The notes: generated by a model not told the origin, from the letters alone. Shown: positions 24,199 through 35,066, numbered from the stretch's first letter. The stretch: 64,000 bases of DNA from Adenanthera pavonina (GCA_026686845.1 JAIVEN010000004.1:9828827-9892826), one strand, 5' to 3'. Made by a program: numbers and translations.

Positions 24199-24738
24199 TC
24201 AAATAGAAAAATAAAAATTAACAATTTTCCTCTTAAGAATGTGATTTGATATTTTCATCACTCTATTAATCGCATCGACCCAGGTGTAATCTGAATATTT
24301 CTTGTTTTGTGTATTCAGATTTTCTCTTAACTTAATAATGACGTTCGCGAAGAACTCAGCATCTTCCATATTCATCACAAAGTGTGAATACTTTGCAAGA
24401 ATTGGATACAAGTCTTTTAAATATTTTATTTTTGTCGCATCCCTATTTACTATGTCTTGTCCTACAGAGTGGATAAGGGGTTGATCTACTTCTTAATCTT
24501 CAATTTTAGGTTCTTCAAAAACAATTTCATCTTTCTTTGGCTCATTTGGATCTGTGTATACTTCTTGAAGTTCCTCAGGATTTTCTTCTCCTTCCAGAAA
24601 CTCCTCATCAGGATCTTCATCCAAAAATTCACCATCTGGAATAAGTTCTTCCAAATACTCATAACTTGAAGAACCATATCCAACTATTTCAGCGTTTTCA
24701 GAATTCTCTTGCTTCATTATTATTTTTTTTACCTTCAA
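24199..24738 (-). CDS. Extra ORF upstream of Copia gag (about 179 codons, one internal stop)
   Basis: This reading frame lies between the leader and gag on the element's coding strand. It has 81 codons (24738-24493), a single TAA, then 97 more codons in the same frame (24492-24199). The N-terminal part is strongly acidic (EDPDEEFLEGEENPEEL). The C-terminal part looks helical and carries mixed charge (AEFFANVIIKLRENL, WVDAINRVMKIS). I do not recognise the protein. Such an open frame with one stop is unlikely by chance in AT-rich DNA, so it probably was coding in the parent family. It could be an accessory protein, or an N-terminal gag extension lost by mutation. Confidence 0.55.
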
Positions 24739-24977
24739 TAAATAAAATAGTAGGAATTATTAAAATAATGAAAAAAAAAATTTTATTAAAAAAAATGTAC
24801 TGAAATAGCTCTAGACAGATCCAAACTTATCTCCAAACTAGGCAAATAGTATATCAAATTGAAGATCTCAAATTTAGAAATTTTTAGAAGCAAACCGTGG
24901 CCAAAAATACCCCTGCACACGCCCCCACACGCCCAGAGAAGTCCATACTACAAAAAAAATTAAGAAAAAATGTTATC

Positions 24978-25000
24978 CCACGCGCTAGGGAGGCGCGTGG
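24978..25000. other. GC-rich perfect hairpin in the Copia leader
   Basis: CCACGCGC (24978-24985) pairs perfectly with GCGCGTGG (24993-25000) across a 7-nt loop. It stands out from the AT-rich surroundings. Confidence 0.5.
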
Positions 25001-25057
25001 AGTTCACGCGCCACCGTGCAAGGCTATCTAGGCGACACGCACCGGCCAGACGTCTTC

Positions 25058-25133
25058 CACGTGTTACCGACGTTCTGACAGTGTCCTCCACGTGGCCCAA
25101 TCACGTGCTAATGGGCCCCACGCGCCACGTCAG
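25058..25133. promoter_or_regulatory. G-box cluster in the Copia leader
   Basis: Three palindromic CACGTG boxes (25058-25063, 25089-25094, 25102-25107) and one ACGTCA (25128-25133) lie within 76 bp. G-boxes bind plant bZIP and bHLH factors. They lie about 850 bp inside the element from the 5' LTR, so any role as a downstream enhancer is inference. Confidence 0.4.
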
Positions 25134-25149
25134 CAATACCCACCTCTTT

Positions 25150-25375
25150 TTTTTTGGAAGGGCCCAACTTTTGGCCCAGAAAAAAAATTTTTTTTAACCC
25201 CCTTTTTTTTTTAAAGGGCCCAACGTTCGGCCCAAAAATTTTTTTTAACTCTTTTTTTTTAAGGGCCCAATGTCTCGGCCCAAAAAGAATTTTTTTTATA
25301 GGGCCGAATGATGCCGGCCCATAAAAATTTTTTTTTTTTAACTTAGCCCATGATTGGTTTTTTTTTTTAATTAAA
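25150..25375 (-). repeat. Degenerate GGGCCCAA/GGCCC + A/T-run repeats in the Copia leader
   Basis: Four to five imperfect units of about 45-55 bp each hold AGGGCCCAA, a short spacer and GGCCCA, then runs of A and T up to about ten long. Within a unit GGGCC and GGCCC can pair. GGCCCA/TGGGCC is also a known plant promoter motif (site II). Function is not known. Confidence 0.6.
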
Positions 25376-25942
25376 GCCAAAACGACGCGTCGTTGAGGTC
25401 ATCCCTGACTTCCCGCCAGGTCAATCGGACCCAGTGGCGGACCCGCGAACCCACCACCGTTTTTCACCGTTTTCTCCTTTATCCAGCGTCCGTTTGAGGC
25501 GTTCTTGGTACCGTTTTTCTCGTCTCGACGTCCTCTTCAAGATGGTGGCCTCCTTTTGTCCAAAAAATTGTGATTTCAATAAATCCAATTTTTTGAATCT
25601 CCTTCGCAGACGATGACTTTCTTTTGGCAGTCTCTCTCGTTCCAGTGTACATTTCAACGCGGTTTTAATAGCCTTATTATCATCTCTTTATTCCCTACAC
25701 TATGGTGTATTTATTTTCTAGGAAGGGATTATTTTACAGTACTCAAAAACTGTACTGTGTATAATTTTTTTTAAAATTTTTTCGGATTCCCTATACTGAA
25801 TCCTATTTGCTTATCTTATGAGTATAAACAGTATACAAATTGTACAAAAAAACTCATAAGAAAAATATATACGGTATGCAAATTATGAAACTCAGAAAAA
25901 AATTTTGCAGCGGAAATAGATTTTCCTTGAATCTAAACTCAT

Positions 25943-25954
25943 GCTCTGATACCA
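25943..25954 (-). promoter_or_regulatory. Primer binding site of the Copia element
   Basis: The minus strand reads TGGTATCAGAGC, complementary to initiator Met tRNA, one base inside the 5' LTR. Confidence 0.92.
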
Positions 25955-25955
25955 A

Positions 25956-26425
25956 TGTTAGAAAATAAAAGGAAGGGAAGACATACATACCGATCATAAA
26001 GTATACTTCCACTTAGAGAGAATAATATGAATCACAGCCGGTTGAAACAAAATCACTCGGATTTTGTTTACAGCTTCACCGTAGATACACTCCGGGAAAG
26101 GGAATTTAGAGGAAGAGAGTGAGAGCCTTTTTCTTACTCGGAGAGGAAGAGTGAGAGAGAGTTTTTCCAGAGAGAATTTTTCTGTAGATTCCTCTTCTTG
26201 GATCAGAGAGACTTAGAATTCAAAACTGAAAGAAAACTCACCCCACTACATACGCACACACGTTCACTTATTTTCCTCGGGGTGTGCATTGTGTGGGAAC
26301 AGTTGGCATTTAACCGTTCCCTCCCTCCCTAATTAATATAATAAATAAAATATAATTATTTATTTTGTTTTGGGCCTGTGCCCTTATATTTTGGGCTCTA
26401 TACCCATCAAGGGTGTAGCCCAACA
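25956..26425 (-). repeat. 5' LTR of the Copia element
   Basis: 470 bp. The PBS follows directly on its inner side and TSD tctat on its outer side. Confidence 0.95.
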
Positions 26426-26998
26426 TCTATTTATTGGGTTGCAACTTGTATTCGTAGTGCTTTGTGTCTTAGGTTCATTTTGAGTACTTGAGCCTCAACT
26501 CGCTCATAATTTAGGTAGGATTTTTGGTATATGTAACGAGAGTGATTTTTTTGTTTTGTTTTTGCTCTATGTTCCTTCTTAATAAGTGGCGCCACCTCCT
26601 AGGTTTTCCTACATTATGCATGTTAGTCATCTGGGGTATCCTATCATGGTTAGCAAGTTAGGGTATTTTAGAAGGTGTTTTCTGTAGGTCCAAGTTATTT
26701 CCTTTTTCTTAGGTTTAGTAAAGCCTATAAATACTACCTTAGGTATTTTGATTTATTCAAAAGTTAAGAATAATAATAGTGTTATTCAATAAGATTACTG
26801 AATGCCTTTGAAAAATATATCTTGATCTATCATATGGATGATTAACTTTGCGGGTGTCAGCATAGTTAGTTTTAGTAAACATCATTCTTGTATGGTTCTA
26901 ACTTGATTATCATCTGTGTTCTTGGATTTAAGTTCTCATGCTTCTTGTAGTTTCTAGGTTTTCTAGAGCAGGTCACCTAGAAATTAAGGTCCATATCA

Positions 26999-27767
26999 GC
27001 TACTTTTCCTCCCCTTCTTCGGCAGCTCCACTTTTCTCCCTCCTCTAGCTGCTCTGCCATCTATGCGAATCATATACTTCCTTCTCCTCCTCATTCCTTT
27101 TCTTCTTCAGTGGCCTTTTCTCATCCATCGTCCTCCTTCTAGTTTGGTAGTCGTGGCATTTAATTTGGTAATTTCATTAAAATATTATTATTAACCATTT
27201 CCGATAGAGTCCAAAACACTGACTAGAAAATTCAAAAGTAATTTGATTATTATTAATCAATATATATTAACTTACAAGTCTCAAAATATGCTAAAATAAA
27301 TTGTATTTTGAACTAATTTATTTCAAAGTTTATTTTTTTTAAAATAAAAGTTCACATTTGAATATATAGATATATATAATGCACAAATAATACTAACATA
27401 TATATTTATTTTTTTTGTTGGTGAAATTGTATATTTCATCCTTTAATTTTCTAATTAATGTAAAAAATTGAAATAAATAAATATTAGGAGAAAACTTATA
27501 TACTTTACTTATATGCTTTTTGTGCTGTTCTCCATCGTGGACTTTCTAATTTTTTTTGTTTAAAAAGTTAACACTTTATATGATTAATAACTAAATCTAT
27601 AATTGTTAAAAAGTCTCAACATGTCAATTTTTAATTGGAAAATAATATAAAAAGCATATAAGGAAAAATATATAAGATTTTTTCTAAATAATAATGATAA
27701 TAATAGTCAATATTAATATAAAATATAAAATAACCTATAAGCTACATTATTCATAAGTAGTCAATAA
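26999..27767. other. Intergenic DNA
   Basis: A C/T-rich block (27000-27150) followed by AT-rich sequence. Nothing recognised. Confidence 0.45.
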
Positions 27768-28314
27768 CAATGTTTTAAAACTCGGACTAGGTGTCGATCA
27801 AGGTTATGATTTTCATGAGATGAATTAGTGATGTAATAATTAAATAAGAAATTAATATTATATATAATAATTTATGTATAAGAAATAATATATATATATA
27901 CACACACTAATGACGGTTGGATTGAGTGACATGAGACTTAACACCCTAACTTTAAGTAAGATCTCAAGTTCAAGTCTTGTAAATAGAAAAAATCATGTTG
28001 GGATAGTTACCCTCATTTGGACCCAACAATGCTCAGATTTGACCCGGTTATACCAAATACTAGATAATTATATAAAAAAGAAATATACATATATATATAT
28101 ATATATAGACATTATATATATTTTAGAGAATTAGATGATTCTCTATAAACCGCGTCACTTCTCAACTCTATTAGGATTATTCTCGACTCAAAAGCTGTTT
28201 TGAACGGTGCAAATCCAACCCCTTAAATGGTTTTTGCAAAACGAGCCACTAATCTCTCTAAGCAATGACTGGACCGATTCAACTGTTTGTTCCGGTTTGG
28301 TCTCAACAACATTG
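27768..28314. mobile_element. hAT-like non-autonomous element
   Basis: Left end CAATGTTTTAAAACTCGG and right end, inverted, CAATGTTGTTGAGACC, then CCGG-rich subterminal text. The target duplication is imperfect. No transposase. Confidence 0.6.
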
Positions 28315-29084
28315 TGAATTTATTTTTGAGACTTCATGCACATGAACCCAGCTATAGTGAAATATAGAATTTATATAATAAATTGCAAGTTGTGAATAAT
28401 GCATCTTATTTGTTACATTCTATGTAATACACATGACTTAGCTATTGAAAATTTCATTTTGTGTATTATATGCACGTGGTAGAAGATTTGGTCCCATGTG
28501 TTTGTCAAACTTGTTCTGGACAATAGGCAAAGGGCGCTTCGAGATATATTACATGCAAATTATTATTTAAATGAAAGCAACAAAAGAAATTATAATTTAT
28601 TAAATAAAGGGAAGAAAAGAATAACAACATATGGACAAATTGTTTGGTAACCTTTGGGGCCCACGACATGATAATTTCATCAGAGTATATGAGTGAAGTA
28701 CTTGTTAATTTGGAAAACGTTCGAGTGATAAAGATTGAAGCTTTATTGTTGGCCAGAAAAAAAAAATGTTATCAAATCCATGTCTAAAAATATATTATAT
28801 AATATGAATTTTAATAATGATATAATAATTGTTGGAAAAATAATGTTACACTAATTATAAATTATTGTTACATAAAAACATAAAAATACATATTCATCCC
28901 AAAAACTAAAATATAAGGTATTAAATAGTAAGTATTTATTAAGTGTTATGTTTGATTGTTTAAAACATCAAACCATTTGATTAGTACTAACTTTTAATAA
29001 ATTACAATGAGTTCTATGAAATTAATAAATATTGTTATGACGATACATAAAATTAACTTACAAATTATTTTTATTTGAATAGAA
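28315..29084. other. AT-rich intergenic DNA
   Basis: No gene, RNA or bounded element recognised. Confidence 0.45.
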
Positions 29085-29180
29085 AGCTTCCAAGCCAAGC
29101 ACTTTTGACCCAATTACAAAGGAGAAAAGATGCTCCAAAGATTCATCAGCATTGTTTCGAATTGGACACATCAATGAATT
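29085..29180 (-). pseudogene. Short LINE zf-RVT fragment
   Basis: On the minus strand this reads CPIRNNADESLEHLFSF, the typical CxxC-x-ADESxEHLFFxC zinc-binding segment of plant LINE ORF2 proteins, with decay. No boundaries are visible. Confidence 0.45.
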
Positions 29181-29749
29181 ACTACAACCAAAATGTGATT
29201 CCCCCTTTTATTATTTGGTCATTATTTAATTTGTTGCATTAAACTTAGTAATTTCATTGTTGATTGGGCCTATTAGAGCATTAAAGTTTTCTAATGAGTT
29301 ATAGTCTTCTGGTTCTGTGAGCAATAATCTCATTAATTCTCATGAGTTTTCTGTAGTTTTGCAATCAAGCAACAATCTTATTTAGTCGTTTGGTCTTTTT
29401 TTAAACAACACAAGAGGGCCGTAAGCACACTAGTTTTGCAATAACATCATTCTGATGAGTTTTCTTTACCTCTCTCTGATTTTTCTCAAGGATTGCGTGA
29501 ACTTATGCTAGCTTTCAGAGGTAAATCTTTTCTATTATCTTCATGATATTCTTAGTTCAATAGTTTTACAGCTCATAAGGCTTCAAATTCTAAATCTCAA
29601 TTTGATTAAGGCTCCTGATGCACCAGATTTGCAGATTCAAGTTGGAGTTTCTTGAGGGTTTTTGTGTCAATAATGCTGTTAAAAATTTTAGTAACATTTT
29701 TTTTAAAAGCATCATGCATTGATCTTTTGTCTTTATGTTAGATAATCAA

Positions 29750-30344
29750 AGTATTAAAAATCGGATCGACCATTGAATTGGATAAGGCAACCGTTCAAGA
29801 TTTAATCTTTGGATTAAGATCAGACCGGTTATAAATAAATTGATATATTTTAAATAATGTACATGAAAAATATAAAAAATATTTATCCATAATCATAAAA
29901 TTAACATTCAATTTAGAATAAAAATAAATTTAATAATTTTTTATTTTTATATATCATATAGAAAATTGAAAAAACTATTAATAAGTTTTACAACATAATA
30001 TTAAAATCTAAACAAGTTAATATTAATCTATAATTATTTTTTAAATTCAAAATAGTCAATTGATATTTTATTTTCATATTATTTGTTAAGTAAATTTATT
30101 ATTATTAATAATTATGTGTCATAATAATACTTATATAATATTATAATATAGAAAAAAAAATTATATAAAAAATAATGCTACTTAGTACTAAAAATAACGT
30201 TATTTTATCTAAAAAATAAAAAATATTTAAGAAATAAAACAAAATGGACAAACCGGTTTTTGACCGGTTCAATCAGTTCATATTAGTTCTGAATCAGGCA
30301 CAAATTTCTAGTCAAATCAGTTGAATGGTTCAGTTTTTCATACC
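29750..30344. mobile_element. hAT-like non-autonomous element
   Basis: Ends GTATTAAAAATCGGATCGA and GGTATGAAAAACTGAACCA (inverted) with ACCGGTT-rich subterminal regions around an AT-rich core. Confidence 0.55.
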
Positions 30345-31442
30345 ATATAGATAATAGTAGATTTTATCTTAAACCCTGTATGACTACTTGGGTTGTAACA
30401 AGCATGGTTCTAAGAAGTGGCCTCTATTCTAATCTGGAATATATAGTAACTCGGCCAAAAATAAAACTGATCAAATTTCAATCAAACTCATTGAAACCCA
30501 ATAAAAAGTTAAAAACAATCAAATCAAAATGATTAACATGAGCAAGAATTCTTTTATCTTTCTTTTTTTAAAAAAAAAAAACAGCAGCTCCAACGAAAAA
30601 GGACACGGAGGAAAAAGAGAGAAATAAGGTAAAAGAGGAGGAAGAACTCACCAATAAAGATTTGAAATTTTGGAGAAAATGGTGAAGAATAGAGACGTAC
30701 ATTGCAAAAGCTTTTAAGCTCGAGTTGGAGACTCATATCTTTGAACAGTCTCCTCGACTAAAGGAAATATAAAATCTATAATCTTTATATTTTAAATTTT
30801 AAATTATAAAATATTCATTACAAAATTTATAATATTTTCTTTATTTTTATCATTCTTCACTTTAATTTTTTAATATTATTATTATTATTAGTTGAATATT
30901 TCAAAACTATAAGACATTTTTATTACAGAATTTATTTCTTTTTTATTTACTTTTATTATATTGCTTCTTTCATAATTTTTTTTATCTTTATTCCATTTTT
31001 ATATGAATAACCAATATAAAATTAGAAATATATGAATTTAATTATAATTGATTTGACCATATCTATTTAACTATGAAAAATTAATGTCTTAACCGGTTTA
31101 ACAATTAGTTTCATTTTTGTAATATTGATAATAAGATTAGAAAGCTAATGAATAGCATTAGGAGTAACAAAATGCAATGGTATTTTATTAAAATACCTTA
31201 TTTATGTTTTAGTAACAAGTAACTTTAGGAGTTATATTAGTTGGCCAAAAAAAACCTAAGGAGTTGTATATTTCATTATTGAAAGATAAAATGGCCATAA
31301 AAATAACTAATGCTTTATTCAAATTTTAAAGTGATAATTGTTTGAAAATGAAATCAAAGCCCCTAAGCAATAATTACTCAATCTGATTTTTAAAATAAGA
31401 CTATTTTAATTAAATTATGCGGATTAAAGATAGAAGTTAAAA
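30345..31442. other. AT-rich intergenic DNA
   Basis: No gene or bounded element recognised. A GA-rich stretch near 30595-30650 has no further support. Confidence 0.45.
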
Positions 31443-31445
31443 TTA

Positions 31446-32180
31446 GGGTTCGCTTGATATAATTCTCGAAAAGTAAGGGCATGTTTAATTCGTGTTTTCG
31501 AAACAGTTTTTCTGTTTTTGGAAATAGAAAAATAAAAAAACTTGTTTGGTAAACCTGTTTTTTATAAATTATTTTAGAATACAGAAAAACAAAAAAACAG
31601 AAAACTCATAACAATTTTAAGTTGTTTTTTAGTTTTTATTCTGAAAAATAAAAGAAAAGATGAAAAACTCATCTATTACTCATCTAGTTATGATTTTGAA
31701 AACAATCATTCAAACAGATTTTTTTGTTTTCTTATTTTCAAAACTTATTCTAGAAAACAGTTTTACAAAATTGTTTTGAGAACAAAAAAACAAAAAACAC
31801 TGTCAAACAGGCCCTAACTTTCCAGGAAGTATACTTACTAGGAAGTTAACTTCCCGGAAAGTTTATGTATAACCTGCTTACTTTATTTTCTATTTTTCGG
31901 GAAGTTTAAATAATTTTTTAAATAAATATATAATATTTTAATTTTAAAGACTTAAATAACCTTTTTATTTAAAAAATTAATTAAGGAATTAGGGTCTTTT
32001 GGGAAAATATCATAAAATATTTGTAAAGTAGAACTTCCAAAACCCAGGAAATAGAATTTCCCAAGTTAAGTTCAACTTCCCGAGAACTTCTAAATTTGTT
32101 TCAAACCAAGCAACATTAATTAGTCCACTTCCTGGGAAGTTTTACTTCCCTTTCCCACTTCCTCTATACCAAGCAAGCCT
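31446..32180. mobile_element. Tourist-like (PIF/Harbinger) MITE, outer element of a nest
   Basis: TIRs GGGTTCGCTTGATATA and, inverted, AGGCTTGCTTGGTATA lie between TTA duplications (31443-31445 and 32181-32183). The interior repeats an ACTTCCCGGGAAGT-like motif. It is interrupted by a second Tourist-like element at 31477. Confidence 0.8.
31477..31814. mobile_element. Tourist-like MITE nested in the 31446 element
   Basis: TIRs GGGCATGTTTAATTC and GGGCCTGTTTGACAG (inverted) with TSD taa (31474-31476 and 31815-31817). Length 338 bp, related to the copy at 3805. Confidence 0.85.
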
Positions 32181-32183
32181 TTA

Positions 32184-32777
32184 GTTAACTACCTTCCGTG
32201 GTGTTGGCCTCTCAATGAAAGCACCAATGTTATGAGCACAAGTCCAAGGGAAGAGCCTATCCCAAAAGACTAGTCCATTAGGTGGGAGAACTCCATATCC
32301 TTATAAACCCCACTTCTCATGTGAGGCTCCCCAATGTGGGACTCATAACAATGCACCTCCGGTCGAAAATGTTATGAGCACAAGTCCAAGGGGAGAGCCG
32401 ATCCCAAAAGACTAATCCATTAGGTGGGAGAATCCCATGTCCTTATAAACCCCACTTCTCATGTGAGGCTCCCTAATGTGGGACTCATAACAATGCACCT
32501 CTGGTCGAAAGCTGACGTCCCCGGCGGCTCCACACCACGACACTTCACTCGATGACACCTCACTCAACCTCTTTGTTGGTCGGAACCCTCCACCGGTCAG
32601 AACCCTCCGTGGGTAGCCCTCTCCATGGTGTCGGCCTCTCAACGAAAGCACCAATGTTATAAGCACAAGTCCAAGGGGAGAGCTCATCCCAAAAGACTAG
32701 TCCATTAGGTGGGAGAACCCCATGTCCTTATAAACCCCACTTCTCATGTGAAGCTCCCTAATGTGGGACTCATAAGA
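32184..32777 (-). mobile_element. TRIM retrotransposon tandem array (three 123-bp LTRs)
   Basis: Three direct copies of a 123-bp repeat lie at 32228-32350, 32370-32492 and 32655-32777. On the minus strand each starts TGTTATGAGTCC and ends CTCATAACA. The third differs at its outer edge. LTRs 2 and 3 enclose a 162-bp internal region; LTRs 1 and 2 are separated by only 19 bp, and beyond LTR 1 lies part of another internal region (32184-32227). This pattern arises by unequal recombination between TRIM copies. There is no coding capacity. A TATAAGG box occurs in each LTR. The PBS candidate is TTGGTGCTTTC. Confidence 0.85.
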
Positions 32778-32887
32778 TCTTTTAAAAAATTATATTATTT
32801 TTTCAAAATTACCTTTATTGAATTTCTTTATATTTCTCTCTCTCTCTCTCTCATAAATTAAATTGGGACATTTTTTAATAATACATA

Positions 32888-33150
32888 CTCCCTCTGATTC
32901 TTAATATAAGACCCTTTTAACTGAATCACGCGGATTAAGAATTGGAATTAAAACTAATTAACTACCTCGATTTCTCCAAAAATTTCAATATTTTTCCAAA
33001 ACTATCCTTATTTAATCTCTCTTTTTCTCTTTAGATACATTAAATAGGGGTATTTTTCTAGAAATATATAATAAATATTACCTCATATATTGTAAATAGT
33101 CTTATATTTAGGATTAAGATAAAAGATCCTATATATAAGACCAGAGATAG
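32888..33150. mobile_element. Stowaway-like MITE (same family as 17835)
   Basis: Left end CTCCCTCTGATTCTTAATA, TA duplications at both ends, interior nearly collinear with 17835-18085. Confidence 0.8.
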
Positions 33151-33400
33151 TAATAAACATTGACTCGTGTTCTAGAAATGGTCTTATATTTAAAAAAATT
33201 CTTATATTTAAAACAAGATGAAATATTTGAAAACCAAAGAACTTTTTGGTAATACTATTTTTACTTTAGATCTTTGAGTTCAGAATTTTAAAAGTCACAG
33301 CGTGAATTAAATTGGTTTCTGAATTTTTTATTATCATTATTTCTGGTTTGTGTCGTTGGATAGAAATTAAATTGAATGTCCCATTAGAGAATTTTGGTGA

Positions 33401-33577
33401 TTGTGTACGTCTTTCTTTTCCGATACAACTACTCTTTCGTCTCATTTCCTTTTTCAATATTTATCGTGTCCAATTAATCTTTATGCGTGTTGGTCCAAAA
33501 AAAGTTTTTGTGGTTGCGTACATTTTTCTTTTCGAAGACAACCACTCTTTTGTCTGATTTTCCTTTTCAATATTTAG
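33401..33577. repeat. Tandem duplication, period about 113 bp
   Basis: The segment from TTGTGTACGTCTTTCTTTTC to CTTTTTCAATATTTA (33401-33464) recurs with substitutions at 33514-33577. Confidence 0.55.
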
Positions 33578-33667
33578 GTTTTTCTGTTTTCTATCCTGAT
33601 GTTTTCTTTATCCGTCACTTTTTTTTCGCCAGATTTATCCATCACCTTTAGAAAAGGCTTTTGTTAA

Positions 33668-33891
33668 TACTATTCTAAGCATGAATTGAAAATATGAATT
33701 AAAATTAATTAATTATTTTTTAAAAATTAAGATATTTTTTAAAATTATTCTTATTTAATTTTTTTATCTTTTTTTGGGATAAATTAAATAGGTATATTTT
33801 TTTAAAATATATAATAAATACTGTTTTGTATTCTGAAAATAATATTTTATTTAAGATCAAAGTAAAATGTCTTATATTTATGATTAGAAAG
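33668..33891. mobile_element. Decayed Stowaway-like MITE (same family)
   Basis: The interior is collinear with 32888-33150 (AAATTAAATAGG-TATTTTT, ATATATAATAAATA). The ends are poorly kept. Confidence 0.5.
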
Positions 33892-34083
33892 AGTACTATT
33901 TGTTTGTCACTTTTAAATTTTAAGATAACATTAATTACTATTTCTTTTCAATTATACTTTTATATATTCTTTTAAAAGTTAAAGATAATATGAATTGTTC
34001 TTTTTTATCTATTTATTTATTGAAGAGCAAGTTAGGAAACTCAAAATAAATTCTAATGTATTAATTATATTTCTTAATCTATA

Positions 34084-35031
34084 CTCCCTCCTATTCACAA
34101 TATAGGGTGTGGAACCCATTTTGTTTTGGTTCACAATATAAGATGTAGAAACTCAAATGGACAATTTTACCCTTGTCATATTCAATTGTGTGAGTCGATT
34201 ACTTCTATCTTTCCTACACTTGTAAAACTTATAGAAAATTGCTTTATTTAATTATTTTAATATTCACTCAATAAATATAGATAAATTTAGAACTTTTGAT
34301 ATATTTAAAGATATTTTTCAATTTTCTTAATAAATATAAAAATGGGTAGAGTTGGGAAACGGGCCAACCCACTCTTAAACGGACTAGCCCACTGCGGGCT
34401 ATCAGAAAACAGGTTGGGGGTGGGTCAGCCCATTTTCTGGCCGGCTGGGATTTACCCAGCCCAAGACCGCCAAAGTGGGTTGGTGAGCTAACCCGCCATA
34501 TATTATATATATATATATATATATTTCAATTTTTTTATATTTAATAATAACTTAAATCACCAATATGAATAATAAAAAAAATAATATCATTGATTCATAA
34601 TTAAATTAGAAAAAGAAATTACATAAACCATCAATTTATCGAAATACATTAATATATACTAATAATCATTTATGTAAGTATTATAATTCAATAACATTAA
34701 ATGTGAAATATAGGAAAATTTCAACTCCAAGTATAAGGTAATTCTAATTTCAAATTTTAATATTAAATAAAAAATATATAAAGAAATAAAAAAAGGTAAT
34801 TTGAAGGAAAAAAAATAAAAAAAATGGGATAAACGAGCTAACCCGTGGGCTTAGTGGGTTAACCCATGGGTTAAATGATCCGGACTGAAAAAATACCGCC
34901 TTAATATGAGCTATATTTTTTCCAACTCAGGACTGTCATAAAATGGGCCAAAACGGCCAACCTGGGAGTTGAAGCTCGTTTTCCCAATTTTAAAAATGTG
35001 TTCCACACATTATAATATGAACTGGAGGGAG
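34084..35031. mobile_element. Stowaway-like MITE split by a hAT MITE
   Basis: TIRs CTCCCTCCTATTCACAATA and CTCCCTCCAGTTCATATTA (inverted) lie between TA duplications. Removing the inner element leaves about 294 bp, a normal MITE size. Confidence 0.85.
34347..34992. mobile_element. hAT-type MITE nested in the 34084 MITE
   Basis: Ends TAGAGTTGGGAAACGGGCC and TAAAATTGGGAAAACGAGC (inverted), with 8-bp target copies aaaatggg and aaaatgtg (7 of 8). The subterminal regions are rich in GGGCCAACCC/GGGTTAACCC motifs. Confidence 0.85.
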
Positions 35032-35066
35032 TATGTTAAAATTTTAAATAGCACATAAAAAGAAAT

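Larger units (their letters stand above)
18192..26425 (-). mobile_element. Full-length Ty1/copia retrotransposon
   Basis: Two 470-bp LTRs (18192-18661 and 25956-26425), TG...CA, are flanked by a perfect TSD tctat (18187-18191 and 26426-26430). An initiator-Met PBS beside the right LTR sets the minus orientation. Order 5' to 3' on the minus strand: 5' LTR, PBS, a GC-rich leader of about 1.2 kb, an extra ORF, gag, protease, integrase, RT, RNase H, a 1.15-kb untranslated tail, a polypurine tract, 3' LTR. Integrase before RT marks it as Copia. By eye the LTRs differ at about ten positions. It is inserted into an older family A gypsy LTR fragment. Confidence 0.96.
17692..26998 (+). mobile_element. 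Family A gypsy LTR fragment, split by a MITE and by the Copia element
   Basis: Pieces 17692-17834, 18088-18191 and 26426-26998 together resemble the family A LTR from about its base 210 to its end. Shared landmarks are AATGAAGG-TCCAAG, TTTGGGCTCATTAATTA, and the end CATATCAGCT. The LTR's first 200 bp are missing. A MITE (17835-18085) and the Copia element (18192-26425) interrupt it. Internal element sequence is lost after 26999. Confidence 0.7.

Noticed and set aside
24970..25197. 75-codon plus-strand ORF in GC-rich DNA
   Set aside because: It lies antisense in the Copia leader, in hairpin and repeat sequence, and resembles no protein.
25943..25954. tRNA gene suggested by the Met-tRNA-like string
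   Set aside because: This 12-nt match, like those at 53424 and 60411, is a retroelement primer binding site; no tRNA cloverleaf surrounds it.
32412..32687. 91-codon minus-strand ORF
   Set aside because: It runs through TRIM LTR and internal sequence, which are non-coding, and is broken at other LTR copies.
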